Shown here piece after piece: positions 8,929-16,712 of a stretch of 64,000 nt of DNA (position 1 is the stretch's first letter; each line of letters begins with the position of its first letter). The notes below the pieces were generated by a model. That model saw only the letters and a list, made by a program, of their open reading frames with translations. It was not told where the DNA came from and searched no databases. Both the position numbers and the translations under genes were made by a program. The stretch is from Streptomyces hoynatensis. Lineage in GTDB: Bacteria; Actinomycetota; Actinomycetes; Streptomycetales; Streptomycetaceae. The DNA lies in NCBI RefSeq assembly GCF_003626535.1, contig NZ_RBAL01000003.1, positions 124,001 to 188,000 of the forward strand. The letters run 5' to 3'.

Positions 8929-10308
8929 GTGAACTCCCCCGCGCAGCCCGAGCGGCTGAGCCTCGGCACCGCAGCCGCGAGCAACCTGTCGAGCACCACC
9001 AAGACCCCGCCGCAGATGCAGGCACGCTCCCCGAGGTGGCTGCTGCGGGTCCTGCCCTGGGTGGAGGTCCGGGCCGGCACCTACCGGGTCAACCGCCGCC
9101 TCACCCACCCGCTCGGCACCGGGCGCGTCGCCTTCACCGCCGAGGCCGGCCGGATCCTTGCCGTGCCCGCCTCGCTCACCGAACTGCCCGCGCTGCGCGG
9201 CCTCGCGGACCAGGGGGCCCTGCGCGAGCTCGCCGCGGCCTGCGTCCCGCGCGAGTACGCCGCGGGCGAGGTCATCGCCGCCGCGGGCGAGGAGGTGGCC
9301 GAGGTCCTGCTGCTCGCCCACGGCAAGGCGGGCCGCTACGCCCCCGGCGCCTGGGACCACGAGGTGGGCCTGGGCCTCCTGGCCGGCGGCGACAGCTTCG
9401 GCGCGGACGCCCTCGGCGCCCGGGAGCCGGGCGCCTGGCCGCAGACCCTGCGCGCCCTCACCCGCTGCACCGTGCTGGCGCTCCCGCTTTCCGCCGTCGC
9501 CGCCGCGGCCGGCGCCTCCCCCGCGCTGCGCACCCACCTGGAGCGGGTCGCCCACCGGCCCGCGCCGCGCCGGAACTCCCGCGGCGAGGCGGCGATCGAG
9601 CTGGCGTCGGGGCATGTGGGGGAGCCGGTGCTGCCGGGGACGTTCGTGGATTACGAGCTGGAGCCGCGGGAGTACGAGTTGAGTGTGGCGCAGACGGTGC
9701 TGCGGGTGCACTCGCGGGTGGCGGACCTGTACAACGAGCCGATGAATCAGGTCGAGGAGCAGGTGCGGCTGACGATCGAGGCGTTGCGGGAGCGGCAGGA
9801 GCACGAGCTGGTCAACAACCGGGAGTTCGGCCTGCTGCACAACGCCGACCTGCGGCAGCGCCTGCACACCCGCTCGGGCCCGCCCACCCCCGACGACCTC
9901 GACGCCCTGGTCTCCCGCCGCCGCAAGACGCGCTGCCTGCTGGCCCACCCCAGGGCGATCGCCGCCTTCGGGCGCGAGTGCAACGCCCGCGGCGTCCTCC
10001 CCGGGCACACCGAGATCGACGGCGCGACCGTGCAGACCTGGCGCGGCATTCCCCTGCTGCCGTGCGACAAGATCCCCGTCACCCCCCTCGGCACCAGCGC
10101 CGTTCTCGCGCTGCGCACCGGGGAGGCCGACCAGGGCGTGGTCGGCCTGCGTCAGACCGGCATTCCCGAGGAATACGAGCCCGGCCTCAACGTCCGATTC
10201 ATGGGAATCAACGACCAGGCCGTGATCTCCTACCTGGTCAGCACCTACTTCTCCGCGGCGGTTCTCGTCCCCGACGCCCTCGGAATTCTCGAGGACGTGG
10301 AGATCTGA
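8929..10308 (+). CDS. eshA: EshA-like family 2B encapsulin shell protein, copy 2
   Basis: 459 residues from a GTG at 8929, chosen because GGAAGG lies 9 bases upstream and the product then starts like copy 1 ([21 protein letters not shown]). The order is the same: N-arm, [12 protein letters not shown], cNMP-binding-like insert (~85-205; [20 protein letters not shown]), then the shell C-domain with [20 protein letters not shown]. The insert lacks the GE..R phosphate cassette ([17 protein letters not shown]). Two adjacent shell paralogues suggest a mixed two-component shell. Known family 2B cargo, such as 2-methylisoborneol synthase or polyprenyl synthases, is not next to it; the convergent neighbour is a proline-rich protein. 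Confidence 0.9.
   Translation: MNSPAQPERLSLGTAAASNLSSTTKTPPQMQARSPRWLLRVLPWVEVRAGTYRVNRRLTHPLGTGRVAFTAEAGRILAVPASLTELPALRGLADQGALRELAAACVPREYAAGEVIAAAGEEVAEVLLLAHGKAGRYAPGAWDHEVGLGLLAGGDSFGADALGAREPGAWPQTLRALTRCTVLALPLSAVAAAAGASPALRTHLERVAHRPAPRRNSRGEAAIELASGHVGEPVLPGTFVDYELEPREYELSVAQTVLRVHSRVADLYNEPMNQVEEQVRLTIEALRERQEHELVNNREFGLLHNADLRQRLHTRSGPPTPDDLDALVSRRRKTRCLLAHPRAIAAFGRECNARGVLPGHTEIDGATVQTWRGIPLLPCDKIPVTPLGTSAVLALRTGEADQGVVGLRQTGIPEEYEPGLNVRFMGINDQAVISYLVSTYFSAAVLVPDALGILEDVEI
9586..9904 (+). repeat. 319-bp block nearly identical to 7824-8142 (copy 2)
   Basis: Partner of the block in the first shell gene. It contains codons rare elsewhere here (GAGTTG, AGTGTG, CATGTG, GATTAC, AATCAG) with A or T in third position. 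It encodes the segment [18 protein letters not shown] through [17 protein letters not shown]. Confidence 0.9.
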
Positions 10309-10336
10309 GGACGGACCGCCCCGCCTCCCCGTTCGG

Positions 10337-10882
10337 CTACTGGCCGCCTCCCTGCTCCGACCAGTAGCCGGGGGCGGGATAGGGGTGCTGCTGCGTCTGG
10401 TACGCGCCCTGCCCCGGCTGCTGGAAGGTGCCGGGCATCGGGCGCGGCGGGGCCGGGCGGGGCGCCGCCGGGCGCATCTGCTGCGGCAGGGGCGCCTGCG
10501 GGGCCTGCGGCGCGGGGTAGGGCCGCGGCGCCGTCGCCTGCTGCGGGAAGTAGGGCGCGGGCGGCTGCGGCGTGGGCGCGGCCGGCAGCTGCTGCCGGAC
10601 GGGCGTCGCCTGGTACCCGGGGTAGCCGCCGGTGGGCTGCGGATGCGGCTGCGGGTGGCCGGGCATCGGGGAGGCCGGCGCGTGGGAGGGACCCGCCGGC
10701 AGCGCGGGCAGGGCGGGCAGAGCCGGAGAGGGGGAGTGCTGGTACCCCAGGGGCTCATAGGCCGACGGGACTCGGATGGGCGCGATCTGCGGAGTTCCGC
10801 GCTCGGCCACCAGCCTGTCGTAGATGGGGGTGTCGGGAAACGACGGGGAGGAGTATCCGCCGTAGGGACGCGGGGAGGTCAT
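10337..10882 (-). CDS. Proline/glutamine-rich disordered protein
   Basis: 181 residues from the ATG at 10882. The first ~45 residues (MTSPRPYGGYSSPSFPDTP, then IYDRLVAERGTPQIAPIRVP) look ordered or conserved; I recall similar N-termini in other streptomycete proteins of unknown function. The rest is low-complexity P/A/Q/Y sequence ending PYPAPGYWSEQGGGQ, presumably disordered. No signal peptide or membrane segment is seen. It ends 28 bp from the end of the second encapsulin gene and converges on it. Function unknown. A role as encapsulated cargo or cargo tag is speculation prompted only by its position and disorder. Confidence 0.7.
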   Translation of the reverse strand: MTSPRPYGGYSSPSFPDTPIYDRLVAERGTPQIAPIRVPSAYEPLGYQHSPSPALPALPALPAGPSHAPASPMPGHPQPHPQPTGGYPGYQATPVRQQLPAAPTPQPPAPYFPQQATAPRPYPAPQAPQAPLPQQMRPAAPRPAPPRPMPGTFQQPGQGAYQTQQHPYPAPGYWSEQGGGQ

Positions 10883-11209
10883 ACCCCATAAGTTAAGCCC
10901 ACCACGAGGCCGTTGGGGAGACCGATCAGCAGGTCGTTTCGCGTGGTTGGGCGGGGCTCGGACCCTCAATTCAAAGCAAGCGAGGAAGAATACAGAAAAA
11001 TTCGGGCGAATTCGGGAGCTACGGCGTCCCGGAGAGGCCGGAAGGCCGCCGGAAGCCGCCCGGCGCCCGCCCGCAACCCGCCCGGAACACGAAGGAAACC
11101 ACAGGGGCGCGCGCGGGGTCTCCCCCGGGGCCGCGGGACGCGGGATGGCATAGTGGAGCGAGCCCCGCAGGTGGCCCGACGACGCCTGCCCGACGGAGGA
11201 AATCCCGCG
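10883..11209. promoter_or_regulatory. Divergent region with an AT-rich patch
   Basis: 327 bp between the proline-rich gene and the TerD gene. 10967-11020 is unusually AT-rich for this window (TCAATTCAAAGCAAGCG, AATACAGAAAAATTCGG) and probably carries the minus-strand promoter. CATAGT near 11148-11153 may be the TerD -10. No gene seen. Confidence 0.35.
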
Positions 11210-12595
11210 ATGCTCAAAGGTGCGAATGTCCCGGTGGCGGCCAGGTCGGTCCGTGTGGAGATCGGCTGGACGGCGGGACCCGGAGTGCCGGACGTGGACG
11301 CCTCGGCTCTTCTGCTGACCGGCGGCCGGGTCCGGTCCGACGACGACTTCGTCTTCTACAACCAGCCGCGGCACGCCTCGGGCGCCGTGCGCCACGAGGG
11401 GAAGCAGCCCGCGGCCGGCGCCGTCACCGACCGGCTGGCCGTCGATCTCGCCCAGGTCGAGCCGGCGATCGAGACCGTCACCCTGGCCGCCTCCGCCGAC
11501 GGCGGGACGTTCGGCCGGGTGCCCGGGCTCCACATCCGGCTCCTGGACGCGGACTCGGGCGCCGAGCTCGCCAGGTTCGACAGCCAGGACGCCACCACGG
11601 AGACCGCCTTCGTCCTGGGCGAGCTCTACCGGCGCCAGGGCGGCTGGAAGTTCCGCGCGGTCGGCCAGGGCTACGACAGCGGCCTGGCCGGGCTCGCCAC
11701 CGACTTCGGCATCAGCGTCGACGAGGAGCCGCCCGCCGCGGCCCCGCAGCCGCCGGCCGCGCCCCCGCAGGCGCCGCCTGCGCCCCCGGCGGCCCAGCCG
11801 GGCCCCGCCGGGCAGAACTGGCCGCCGCCCCCGCCCCAGGCCGCCTCCTTCCCCCCTCCCGCCGCGCCGCCCTCGGGACCCGCCGTCCCCGCCCCGCCGC
11901 CCGCGGGCGCCGGCGTACCGGCCCCGCCGCCGCAGGCCGCGGCGCCCGGCGCGGTGAACCTGAGCAAGGTGACGCTCACCAAGGCCGCGCCGAAGATCTC
12001 CCTCGCCAAGCAGGGCGCCTCGGGCCGCATGGTGATCAACCTCAACTGGGAGCAGCGCCAGGCCCAGGGCGGCGGTGGCGGCGGGTGGCGGCAGCGGCTC
12101 AACAAGGCCATGTCGGGCGGCCTCGACCTCGACCTGTGCGCCCTCTTCGAGCTGGCGGACGGCCGCAAGGGCGTCATCCAGGCGCTCGGCAACGCCTTCG
12201 GCTCCCTGCACCAGCCGCCCTACATGCACCTGGACGGCGACGACCGCACCGGCGCCTTCACCCAGGGCGAGAACCTCAGCATCAACCTGGACCACGCCAA
12301 GGACCTGCGGCGGGTGGTCATCTTCGTGACGATCTACTCCGGCGCCCGCAGCTTCCAGGACATCAGCGCGACCGTCACCCTCACCCCGGAGCGGGGCGCG
12401 CCCGTCGACTTCACGCTGGACGAGTGCACCGTGCCCTCCCCGGTCTGCGTCCTGGCGGTGCTGACGAACGAGGGCGGCGAGCTGGTCGTGCAGCGCGAGG
12501 TGCGGTACCTGGTCCCCGAGCGCGGGGTCAGCCCGCAGCGTACGGTCGACTACGCCTACGGCTTCGGCATGCAGTGGACCCCCGGCAGGAAGTGA
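11210..12595 (+). CDS. Double TerD-domain protein with proline-rich linker
   Basis: 461 residues; GGAGGA lies 10 bases before the ATG. Residues 1-165 are a TerD domain ([11 protein letters not shown], then [11 protein letters not shown], and the [22 protein letters not shown] block typical of the family). Residues ~168-250 are a P/A/Q linker. Residues ~255-461 are a second, diverged TerD/stress-protein domain ([46 protein letters not shown]). TerD proteins bind calcium through Asp clusters and act in tellurite and envelope stress; the tandem form is common in streptomycetes. It is cytoplasmic, with no signal peptide. The racemase gene follows 10 bp later, so they are probably co-transcribed. 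Confidence 0.9.
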   Translation: MLKGANVPVAARSVRVEIGWTAGPGVPDVDASALLLTGGRVRSDDDFVFYNQPRHASGAVRHEGKQPAAGAVTDRLAVDLAQVEPAIETVTLAASADGGTFGRVPGLHIRLLDADSGAELARFDSQDATTETAFVLGELYRRQGGWKFRAVGQGYDSGLAGLATDFGISVDEEPPAAAPQPPAAPPQAPPAPPAAQPGPAGQNWPPPPPQAASFPPPAAPPSGPAVPAPPPAGAGVPAPPPQAAAPGAVNLSKVTLTKAAPKISLAKQGASGRMVINLNWEQRQAQGGGGGGWRQRLNKAMSGGLDLDLCALFELADGRKGVIQALGNAFGSLHQPPYMHLDGDDRTGAFTQGENLSINLDHAKDLRRVVIFVTIYSGARSFQDISATVTLTPERGAPVDFTLDECTVPSPVCVLAVLTNEGGELVVQREVRYLVPERGVSPQRTVDYAYGFGMQWTPGRK

Positions 12596-12605
12596 CCCTC
12601 GTTCC

Positions 12606-13427
12606 GTGAAGATCGCGCTCGTCGACTCCGGGCTCGGCCTGCTCGCCGCCGCCGCGGCCGTGCGCAGGCTGCGGCCCGACGCCGACCTCGTCCTGTCCGG
12701 CGACCCGGAGGGCATGCCCTGGGGGCCGCGCCACCCCGCGGACATCGCCGCCCGCGCGCTGCGCTGCGCCAGGGCCGCCGCCGCGGAGCGGCCCGACGCC
12801 CTGATCGTCGCCTGCAACACCGCCTCCGTGCACGGCCTGCCCGCGCTGCGGGCCGAGCTGGAGCCCGAGGTGCCGGTGATCGGGACCGTGCCCGCCGTCA
12901 AGCCCGCCGCCGCGGCGGGGGCGCCCTTCGCCGTCTGGGCCACCCCCGCCACCACGGGCAGCCCCTACCAGCGGCGGCTGATCGCCGACTTCGCCGGCGG
13001 CCTGCCCGTCACCGAGGTGCCCTGCCACGGCCTGGCCGACGCCGTCGAACGCGCCGACCCCGCGGCCGTGGACGCCGCCGTCCGCGCCGCCGCCGCGCTG
13101 ACCCCGCGGGACGTCGGGGCCGTGGTGCTCGGCTGCACGCACTACGAGCTGGTGTCGGCCGCCATCCGGGCCCGCGTCACCGAGCTGACCGGCGCCCCCC
13201 TGGTCCTGCACGGCTCGGCGGCGGCCGTCGCCGCGCAGGCCCTGCGGCGCATCGGCGAGCCCGCCCGCCCCCAGGCCCCGGCCGGGCAGGCGCGGCTGAC
13301 CGTCTACGCCGGCGGCCGTCCCGCCGAGGTGCCCCCCGCGCTGCTCGCCTACCCGGAGGGCGCGTTCCTCACCGGGGCCGCCGCCCGCCACCCGGCGCCG
13401 GCCGCCTCCCCGCGCGGCGGCCGCTGA
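12606..13427 (+). CDS. Aspartate/glutamate racemase family protein (MurI-like)
   Basis: 273 residues from a GTG 10 bp after the TerD gene. Both catalytic cysteines of the cofactor-independent racemase family are in place: VACNTAS (~residue 75) and LGCTHYELV (~180). The N-terminal VDSGLG and GDPEGMPWGPR match the DSG and GD..P(Y/W)G motifs of glutamate racemase. It could supply D-glutamate, but it diverges from standard MurI and is linked to TerD rather than a cell-wall operon, so it may be a second racemase of different specificity. The C-terminus (~230-273) is a low-complexity tail. Confidence 0.8.
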   Translation: MKIALVDSGLGLLAAAAAVRRLRPDADLVLSGDPEGMPWGPRHPADIAARALRCARAAAAERPDALIVACNTASVHGLPALRAELEPEVPVIGTVPAVKPAAAAGAPFAVWATPATTGSPYQRRLIADFAGGLPVTEVPCHGLADAVERADPAAVDAAVRAAAALTPRDVGAVVLGCTHYELVSAAIRARVTELTGAPLVLHGSAAAVAAQALRRIGEPARPQAPAGQARLTVYAGGRPAEVPPALLAYPEGAFLTGAAARHPAPAASPRGGR

Positions 13428-13513
13428 CCGGCACCGGCCCGCCCGGCCGCCCCCGGCCGCGGCGGGCGCCCTCCCGCGGCGGCGGGGCCCGATCGGGGGA
13501 CGGGGCGATCTCC

Positions 13514-13519
13514 TAGGCT
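13514..13519 (+). promoter_or_regulatory. -10 element of a probable leaderless NUDIX mRNA
   Basis: TAGGCT lies 6 bases before the ATG at 13526, with no Shine-Dalgarno sequence between. This spacing puts transcription start at or beside the start codon. Confidence 0.5.
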
Positions 13520-13525
13520 CGGGGC

Positions 13526-14026
13526 ATGACGACTCCCGGTTTCATCCGCGACCTGCGCGCCGACATCGGCCACCGACTGCTGTTCCTGCCGGGCGTGAGC
13601 GCGGTGGTCTTCGACGAGGAGGGGCGGGTGCTGCTCGGCCGCCGCGCCGACGACGGCGGCTGGTCCATCATCGGCGGCATCCCGGAGCCGGGGGAGCAGC
13701 CGGCCGACGCGGCGGTGCGCGAGGTCCACGAGGAGACGGCGGTGCACTGCGTCGCCGAGCGGGTGGTGCTGGTGGAGACGCTGCCGCCCACCCGGTACCC
13801 GAACGGCGACGAGTGCCAGTTCGTCGACATCACCCTGCGCTGCCGGGCCGTCGGCGGCACGGCCCGGGTCAACGACGAGGAGTCCCTGGAGGTCGCCTGG
13901 TTCGCGCGGGACGCGCTGCCGCCGCTGCGGCAGTTCGCGCTGACCAGGATCGAACGGGCCGCCGAGGAGGGGCCCGCCTGGTTCGCGCCCGCCGCCTTCG
14001 CCCCCGCCCCCGGCACGGTGCGCTGA
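13526..14026 (+). CDS. NUDIX hydrolase
   Basis: 166 residues. The Nudix box is GIPEPGEQPADAAV followed by REVHEETAV (residues ~53-75); the usual Gly of EEXGU is Ala, while the metal-binding REXXEE glutamates are intact. These enzymes hydrolyse nucleoside diphosphates linked to another group. The N-terminal IRDLRADIGHRLLFLPGVSA resembles a common actinomycete NUDIX subgroup of unknown substrate. The gene is probably leaderless. It converges on dhaM. Confidence 0.9.
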   Translation: MTTPGFIRDLRADIGHRLLFLPGVSAVVFDEEGRVLLGRRADDGGWSIIGGIPEPGEQPADAAVREVHEETAVHCVAERVVLVETLPPTRYPNGDECQFVDITLRCRAVGGTARVNDEESLEVAWFARDALPPLRQFALTRIERAAEEGPAWFAPAAFAPAPGTVR

Positions 14027-14032
14027 ACCCGG

Positions 14033-14054
14033 GCCGGGCGGCGGCGCGCCCGGC
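14033..14054. terminator. Convergent terminator-like hairpin
   Basis: An 8-bp perfect inverted repeat (GCCGGGCG 14033-14040 / CGCCCGGC 14047-14054) in the 31-bp gap between the convergent NUDIX and dhaM genes. Confidence 0.5.
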
Positions 14055-14057
14055 GGG

Positions 14058-14522
14058 TCAGGCCTTTCTGAAGGCGTACGCCTCGCCGGCGGCCGCCGCG
14101 ACGGCGTCGAGGCCGGCCCCGGTGGAGGCGGTGACCAGGGCGGCCACCGCCCCCTCCAGGAAGGGCGCGTCCACCAGCCGCGTGTCCCGCGGGAGTTCGG
14201 CATTCTCGGCGTGCTCGGAGTTCTCGGCGTGCTCGGAGTTCTCGGCATTTTCGGCGTGCTCGGCCAGCAGCGCCTGCACGGTCAGCACCGCGCTCCCCAG
14301 GTCGGCGATGACGGCGACCCCGGCGCCGCCGTCGGCCCGCCGTGCGGCGGCCACGATCGCCTCCGAGCTGGTGCCGAGGCCGCCGTCCGGGGTGCCGCCC
14401 GCGGGCTCGACGGGGGCGAGGACCCCGCCGCCCGCCAGGCCCCTGGCCAGCCGGGCCACGGACTCGGCGACCTCCCTGCTGTGCGAGACGAGCACGAGGC
14501 CCACCAGCGGCGTGTCACTCAC
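14058..14522 (-). CDS. dhaM: Dihydroxyacetone kinase phosphotransfer subunit DhaM
   Basis: 154 residues, a single EIIA-Man-like domain. The N-terminal VGLVLVSHSREVAE carries the phosphorylatable His, and GGLGTSSEAI and VAVIADLGSAVLT are family motifs. DhaM takes phosphate from PTS HPr and passes it to ADP bound on DhaL. It starts inside the end of dhaL (8-bp overlap), showing translational coupling. Residues ~88-106 are an insertion of hexapeptide repeats (AENSEH twice plus variants) encoded by 18-bp direct repeats, in a loop after the core strand. It is the last gene of dhaKLM. Confidence 0.92.
   Translation of the reverse strand: MSDTPLVGLVLVSHSREVAESVARLARGLAGGGVLAPVEPAGGTPDGGLGTSSEAIVAAARRADGGAGVAVIADLGSAVLTVQALLAEHAENAENSEHAENSEHAENAELPRDTRLVDAPFLEGAVAALVTASTGAGLDAVAAAAGEAYAFRKA
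14203..14263. repeat. 18-bp tandem repeats inside dhaM
   Basis: TTCTCGGCGTGCTCGGAG occurs exactly at 14203-14220 and 14221-14238, followed by a partial, diverged copy. It keeps the reading frame, coding for Ala-Glu-Asn-Ser-Glu-His units. Confidence 0.85.
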
Positions 14523-15120
14523 CTGCGGCCACCTCCGCGAGCGCGGCGAACAGCAGCGCGGAGGAGGCCGCGCCCGGGTCCATGTGCCCCTCGCTGCGCT
14601 CGCCCAGATAGCTCGCCCTGCCCTTGCGGGCGCGCAAGGCCACCGTGGCCTCCGCCCCCTCCCGCGCCGCCTGCGCGGCGGCGGCGTAGTCGGGCAGCGC
14701 GGCCACGGCCGGCAGCAGCGCGTCGAGCATCGTCTTGTCGCCCGCCTTGGCCCCGCCGAGCTGTCCCACCGCGTCCACCCCCGTCCGCAGGGCCTCCCCC
14801 AGCCGCTCGTCCGGCACCTCGCGCTCCTCGCCCAGGGCCTTGCCCGCGCGGCGCAGCAGCGTGCCGTACAGCGGGCCCGCGGCCCCGCCGACCGTGGAGA
14901 TCAGCGTCCGCCCGGCGAAGGCCAGCACCGCGCCCGGCGTGGCGGGCGGCTCGTTCTCCAGCCCGGCGGCGACCGCGTCGAAGCCGCGCCGCAGGTTGTG
15001 GCCGTGGTCCGCGTCGCCGATCGCGGAGTCCAGCTCCGTCAGCCGCCCGGCCTCGCGCCCGACGGCCTCGCTCACCCTGCCGAGCCAGCGCCGCAGGAAC
15101 GCGGCGTCCACCTGAGCCAC
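14515..15120 (-). CDS. dhaL: Dihydroxyacetone kinase ADP-binding subunit DhaL
   Basis: 201 residues. LDSAIGDADHGHNLRRGF (~residues 29-46) holds the aspartates that bind the two Mg ions and ADP; VGGAAGPLYGTLLRRAGKAL and GDKTMLDALLPA are further DhaL motifs. DhaL carries ADP as a cofactor that is rephosphorylated by DhaM and donates phosphate to dihydroxyacetone on DhaK. It lies between dhaK (31-bp gap) and dhaM (overlapping). Confidence 0.95.
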   Translation of the reverse strand: MAQVDAAFLRRWLGRVSEAVGREAGRLTELDSAIGDADHGHNLRRGFDAVAAGLENEPPATPGAVLAFAGRTLISTVGGAAGPLYGTLLRRAGKALGEEREVPDERLGEALRTGVDAVGQLGGAKAGDKTMLDALLPAVAALPDYAAAAQAAREGAEATVALRARKGRASYLGERSEGHMDPGAASSALLFAALAEVAAGE

Positions 15121-15151
15121 CTGGTACTCCTCTCGACGGCCGCCCGGCCGG

Positions 15152-16144
15152 TCAACGGCCCCAGCGCAGGGCCGGGGTGCTCACCGGCGCGTCCCACAGC
15201 CGCAGCAGTTCCTCGTCGACCTGGCAGACGGTCACCGAGCAGCCCGCCATGTCGAGCGACGTCACATAGTTGCCGACGAGCGTACGCGCCACCTCCGCGC
15301 CGCGCTCGCGCAGCGCCCGCCGCACCTCCGCGTGGAATCCGTACAGTTCGAGCAGGGGGGTGCCGCCCATCCCGTTGACGAGCACCAGCAGCGGGCCGGT
15401 CGGCTTCAGGTCGTCGAGCACGGCGGCCACCGAGACGTCGGCGATCTCCGCGGCGCCGGTCATCGCCCGCCGTTCGCGCCCGGGCTCGCCGTGGATGCCG
15501 ATGCCGAACTCCAGCTCCCCGGCCGGCAGGTCGAAGGTGGGGCCGCCCTTGGCGGGGGTGGAGGGCGCGCCGAGCGCCACGCCGAAGCTGCGGGAGGAGT
15601 CCGCCACCCGGCGGGCGAGGCCGGCGACGCGGTCCAGCGGCGCGCCCTCCTCCGCCGCGGCCCCGGCGAGCTTCTCGACGAACAGCGTGCCACCGGTCCC
15701 GCGGCGGCCCGCGGTGTAGAGGCTGTCGGTGACGGCGACGTCGTCCTGCACCAGGACCTTGGCCACCTCGATGCCCTCGTCCTCGGCCAGCTCGGCGGCC
15801 ATGTCGAAGTTCAGCACGTCGCCGGTGTAGTTCTTCACCACGAAGAGCACGCCCCGCCCGCCGTGCACCGAGGTCGCGGCCCGCAGGATCTGGTCGGGCA
15901 CGGGGGAGGTGAAGACCTCCCCCGGGCAGGCCGCGTCCAGCATGCCGGGGCCCACGAACCCGCCGTGCAGCGGCTCGTGTCCCGAGCCGCCGCCCGACAC
16001 CAGGGCGACCTTGTCCGCGACCGGGGCGTCGCTGCGCGTGATCACCCGGTTGTCCACGTCCACGGCGAGGCCGGGGTGGGCCTCCGCCATCCCGCGCAGG
16101 GCGTCGGCGACGACCCGCTCCGCGCCGTTGATCAGCATCTTCAC
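15152..16144 (-). CDS. dhaK: Dihydroxyacetone kinase substrate-binding subunit DhaK
   Basis: 330 residues. SGGGSGHEPLHGGFVG (near residue 50) and GIGIHGEPG (~215) are diagnostic; the latter His forms the covalent hemiaminal with dihydroxyacetone. I chose the GTG at 16144 because GGAGGA lies 7 bases upstream; an ATG two codons later is less well spaced. The length fits stand-alone DhaK. A TAGGCT -10-like element at 16206-16211 could give the kinase operon its own promoter inside the end of the upstream ferredoxin gene, though read-through from the long minus-strand cluster is also possible. Confidence 0.93.
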   Translation of the reverse strand: MKMLINGAERVVADALRGMAEAHPGLAVDVDNRVITRSDAPVADKVALVSGGGSGHEPLHGGFVGPGMLDAACPGEVFTSPVPDQILRAATSVHGGRGVLFVVKNYTGDVLNFDMAAELAEDEGIEVAKVLVQDDVAVTDSLYTAGRRGTGGTLFVEKLAGAAAEEGAPLDRVAGLARRVADSSRSFGVALGAPSTPAKGGPTFDLPAGELEFGIGIHGEPGRERRAMTGAAEIADVSVAAVLDDLKPTGPLLVLVNGMGGTPLLELYGFHAEVRRALRERGAEVARTLVGNYVTSLDMAGCSVTVCQVDEELLRLWDAPVSTPALRWGR

Positions 16145-16205
16145 CGGGCTGTCCTCCCAGGCTCGGCCGGCCGCCCGGGCCGGGCCTGGGCGTCTTCGCG
16201 GGACC

Positions 16206-16211
16206 AGCCTA
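16206..16211 (-). promoter_or_regulatory. Possible -10 element for dhaKLM
   Basis: TAGGCT on the minus strand, 61 bases before the dhaK start and overlapping the stop of the ferredoxin gene. Only a single hexamer; no clear -35. Confidence 0.3.
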
Positions 16212-16712
16212 CGGAGCACCTCCCCGATCGGCAGCACCCCGGACGCGATCGGCGGCGCCCTCGGCCGGCCGGGCGCCCCGGCGGCCCGCCGCCGTGGGCG
16301 GCGGCAGGGCGGGGCCGGCCGGCGGCGGCAGGGCCGGCTCGGGCAGCGGGGCCGGACGCTCGCCCGGCTGGCCGTTCATGCCCGCGGTGAACACGTGGTT
16401 GTGGTCCAGGCGGCTGCCGGGCCGCCGCCCGCCGCCCCAGCCGACGGTGGCCCGGTAGGCGCCCAGCGCGCCCGAGGCGGCGAGCGCAGCCTCGTCGCGG
16501 TGCGGGGAGCCCTCGGGCGCGGGCCCGGCGAGCGGCGCCACGTACAGGGCGTCCACCGGGCAGTAGAGCTCGCAGGAGAAACACGTCTGGCAGTCGCCCT
16601 GCCGGGCGATGACAGGTATCCCGTCCTCGCCCCGGTCGAAGACGTCCGTGGGGCAGACGCGGATGCACAGGTCGCAGCCGACGCACCGGCCGCGGCTGAC
16701 CACCTCGATCAC
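16209..16712 (-). CDS. Two-cluster [4Fe-4S] ferredoxin subunit, copy 2 (AprB-like)
   Basis: 167 residues from a GTG overlapping the flavoprotein stop (GTGA). Residues 9-20 (CVGCDLCIRVCP) and ~39-50 (CQTCFSCELYCP) each give C-x2-C-x2-C-x3-C-P, for two [4Fe-4S] clusters. The layout resembles the beta subunit of adenylylsulfate reductase. The C-terminal ~80 residues contain VGWGGGRRPGSRLDHNHVF, shared in part with copy 1 (IGWGRGRVPGARL), then a proline-rich tail. It probably passes electrons to the flavoprotein encoded just upstream. It ends 64 bp before dhaK. Confidence 0.85.
   Translation of the reverse strand: MIEVVSRGRCVGCDLCIRVCPTDVFDRGEDGIPVIARQGDCQTCFSCELYCPVDALYVAPLAGPAPEGSPHRDEAALAASGALGAYRATVGWGGGRRPGSRLDHNHVFTAGMNGQPGERPAPLPEPALPPPAGPALPPPTAAGRRGARPAEGAADRVRGAADRGGAP

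Noticed and set aside
7134-10308. Calling the two encapsulin genes Crp/Fnr transcription factors
   Set aside because: The cNMP-like domain is an insert. No helix-turn-helix follows it, and the N- and C-terminal parts match the family 2 encapsulin shell.
14203-14263. CRISPR-like repeats
   Set aside because: Repeats are contiguous 18-bp units without spacers and lie in frame inside dhaM.
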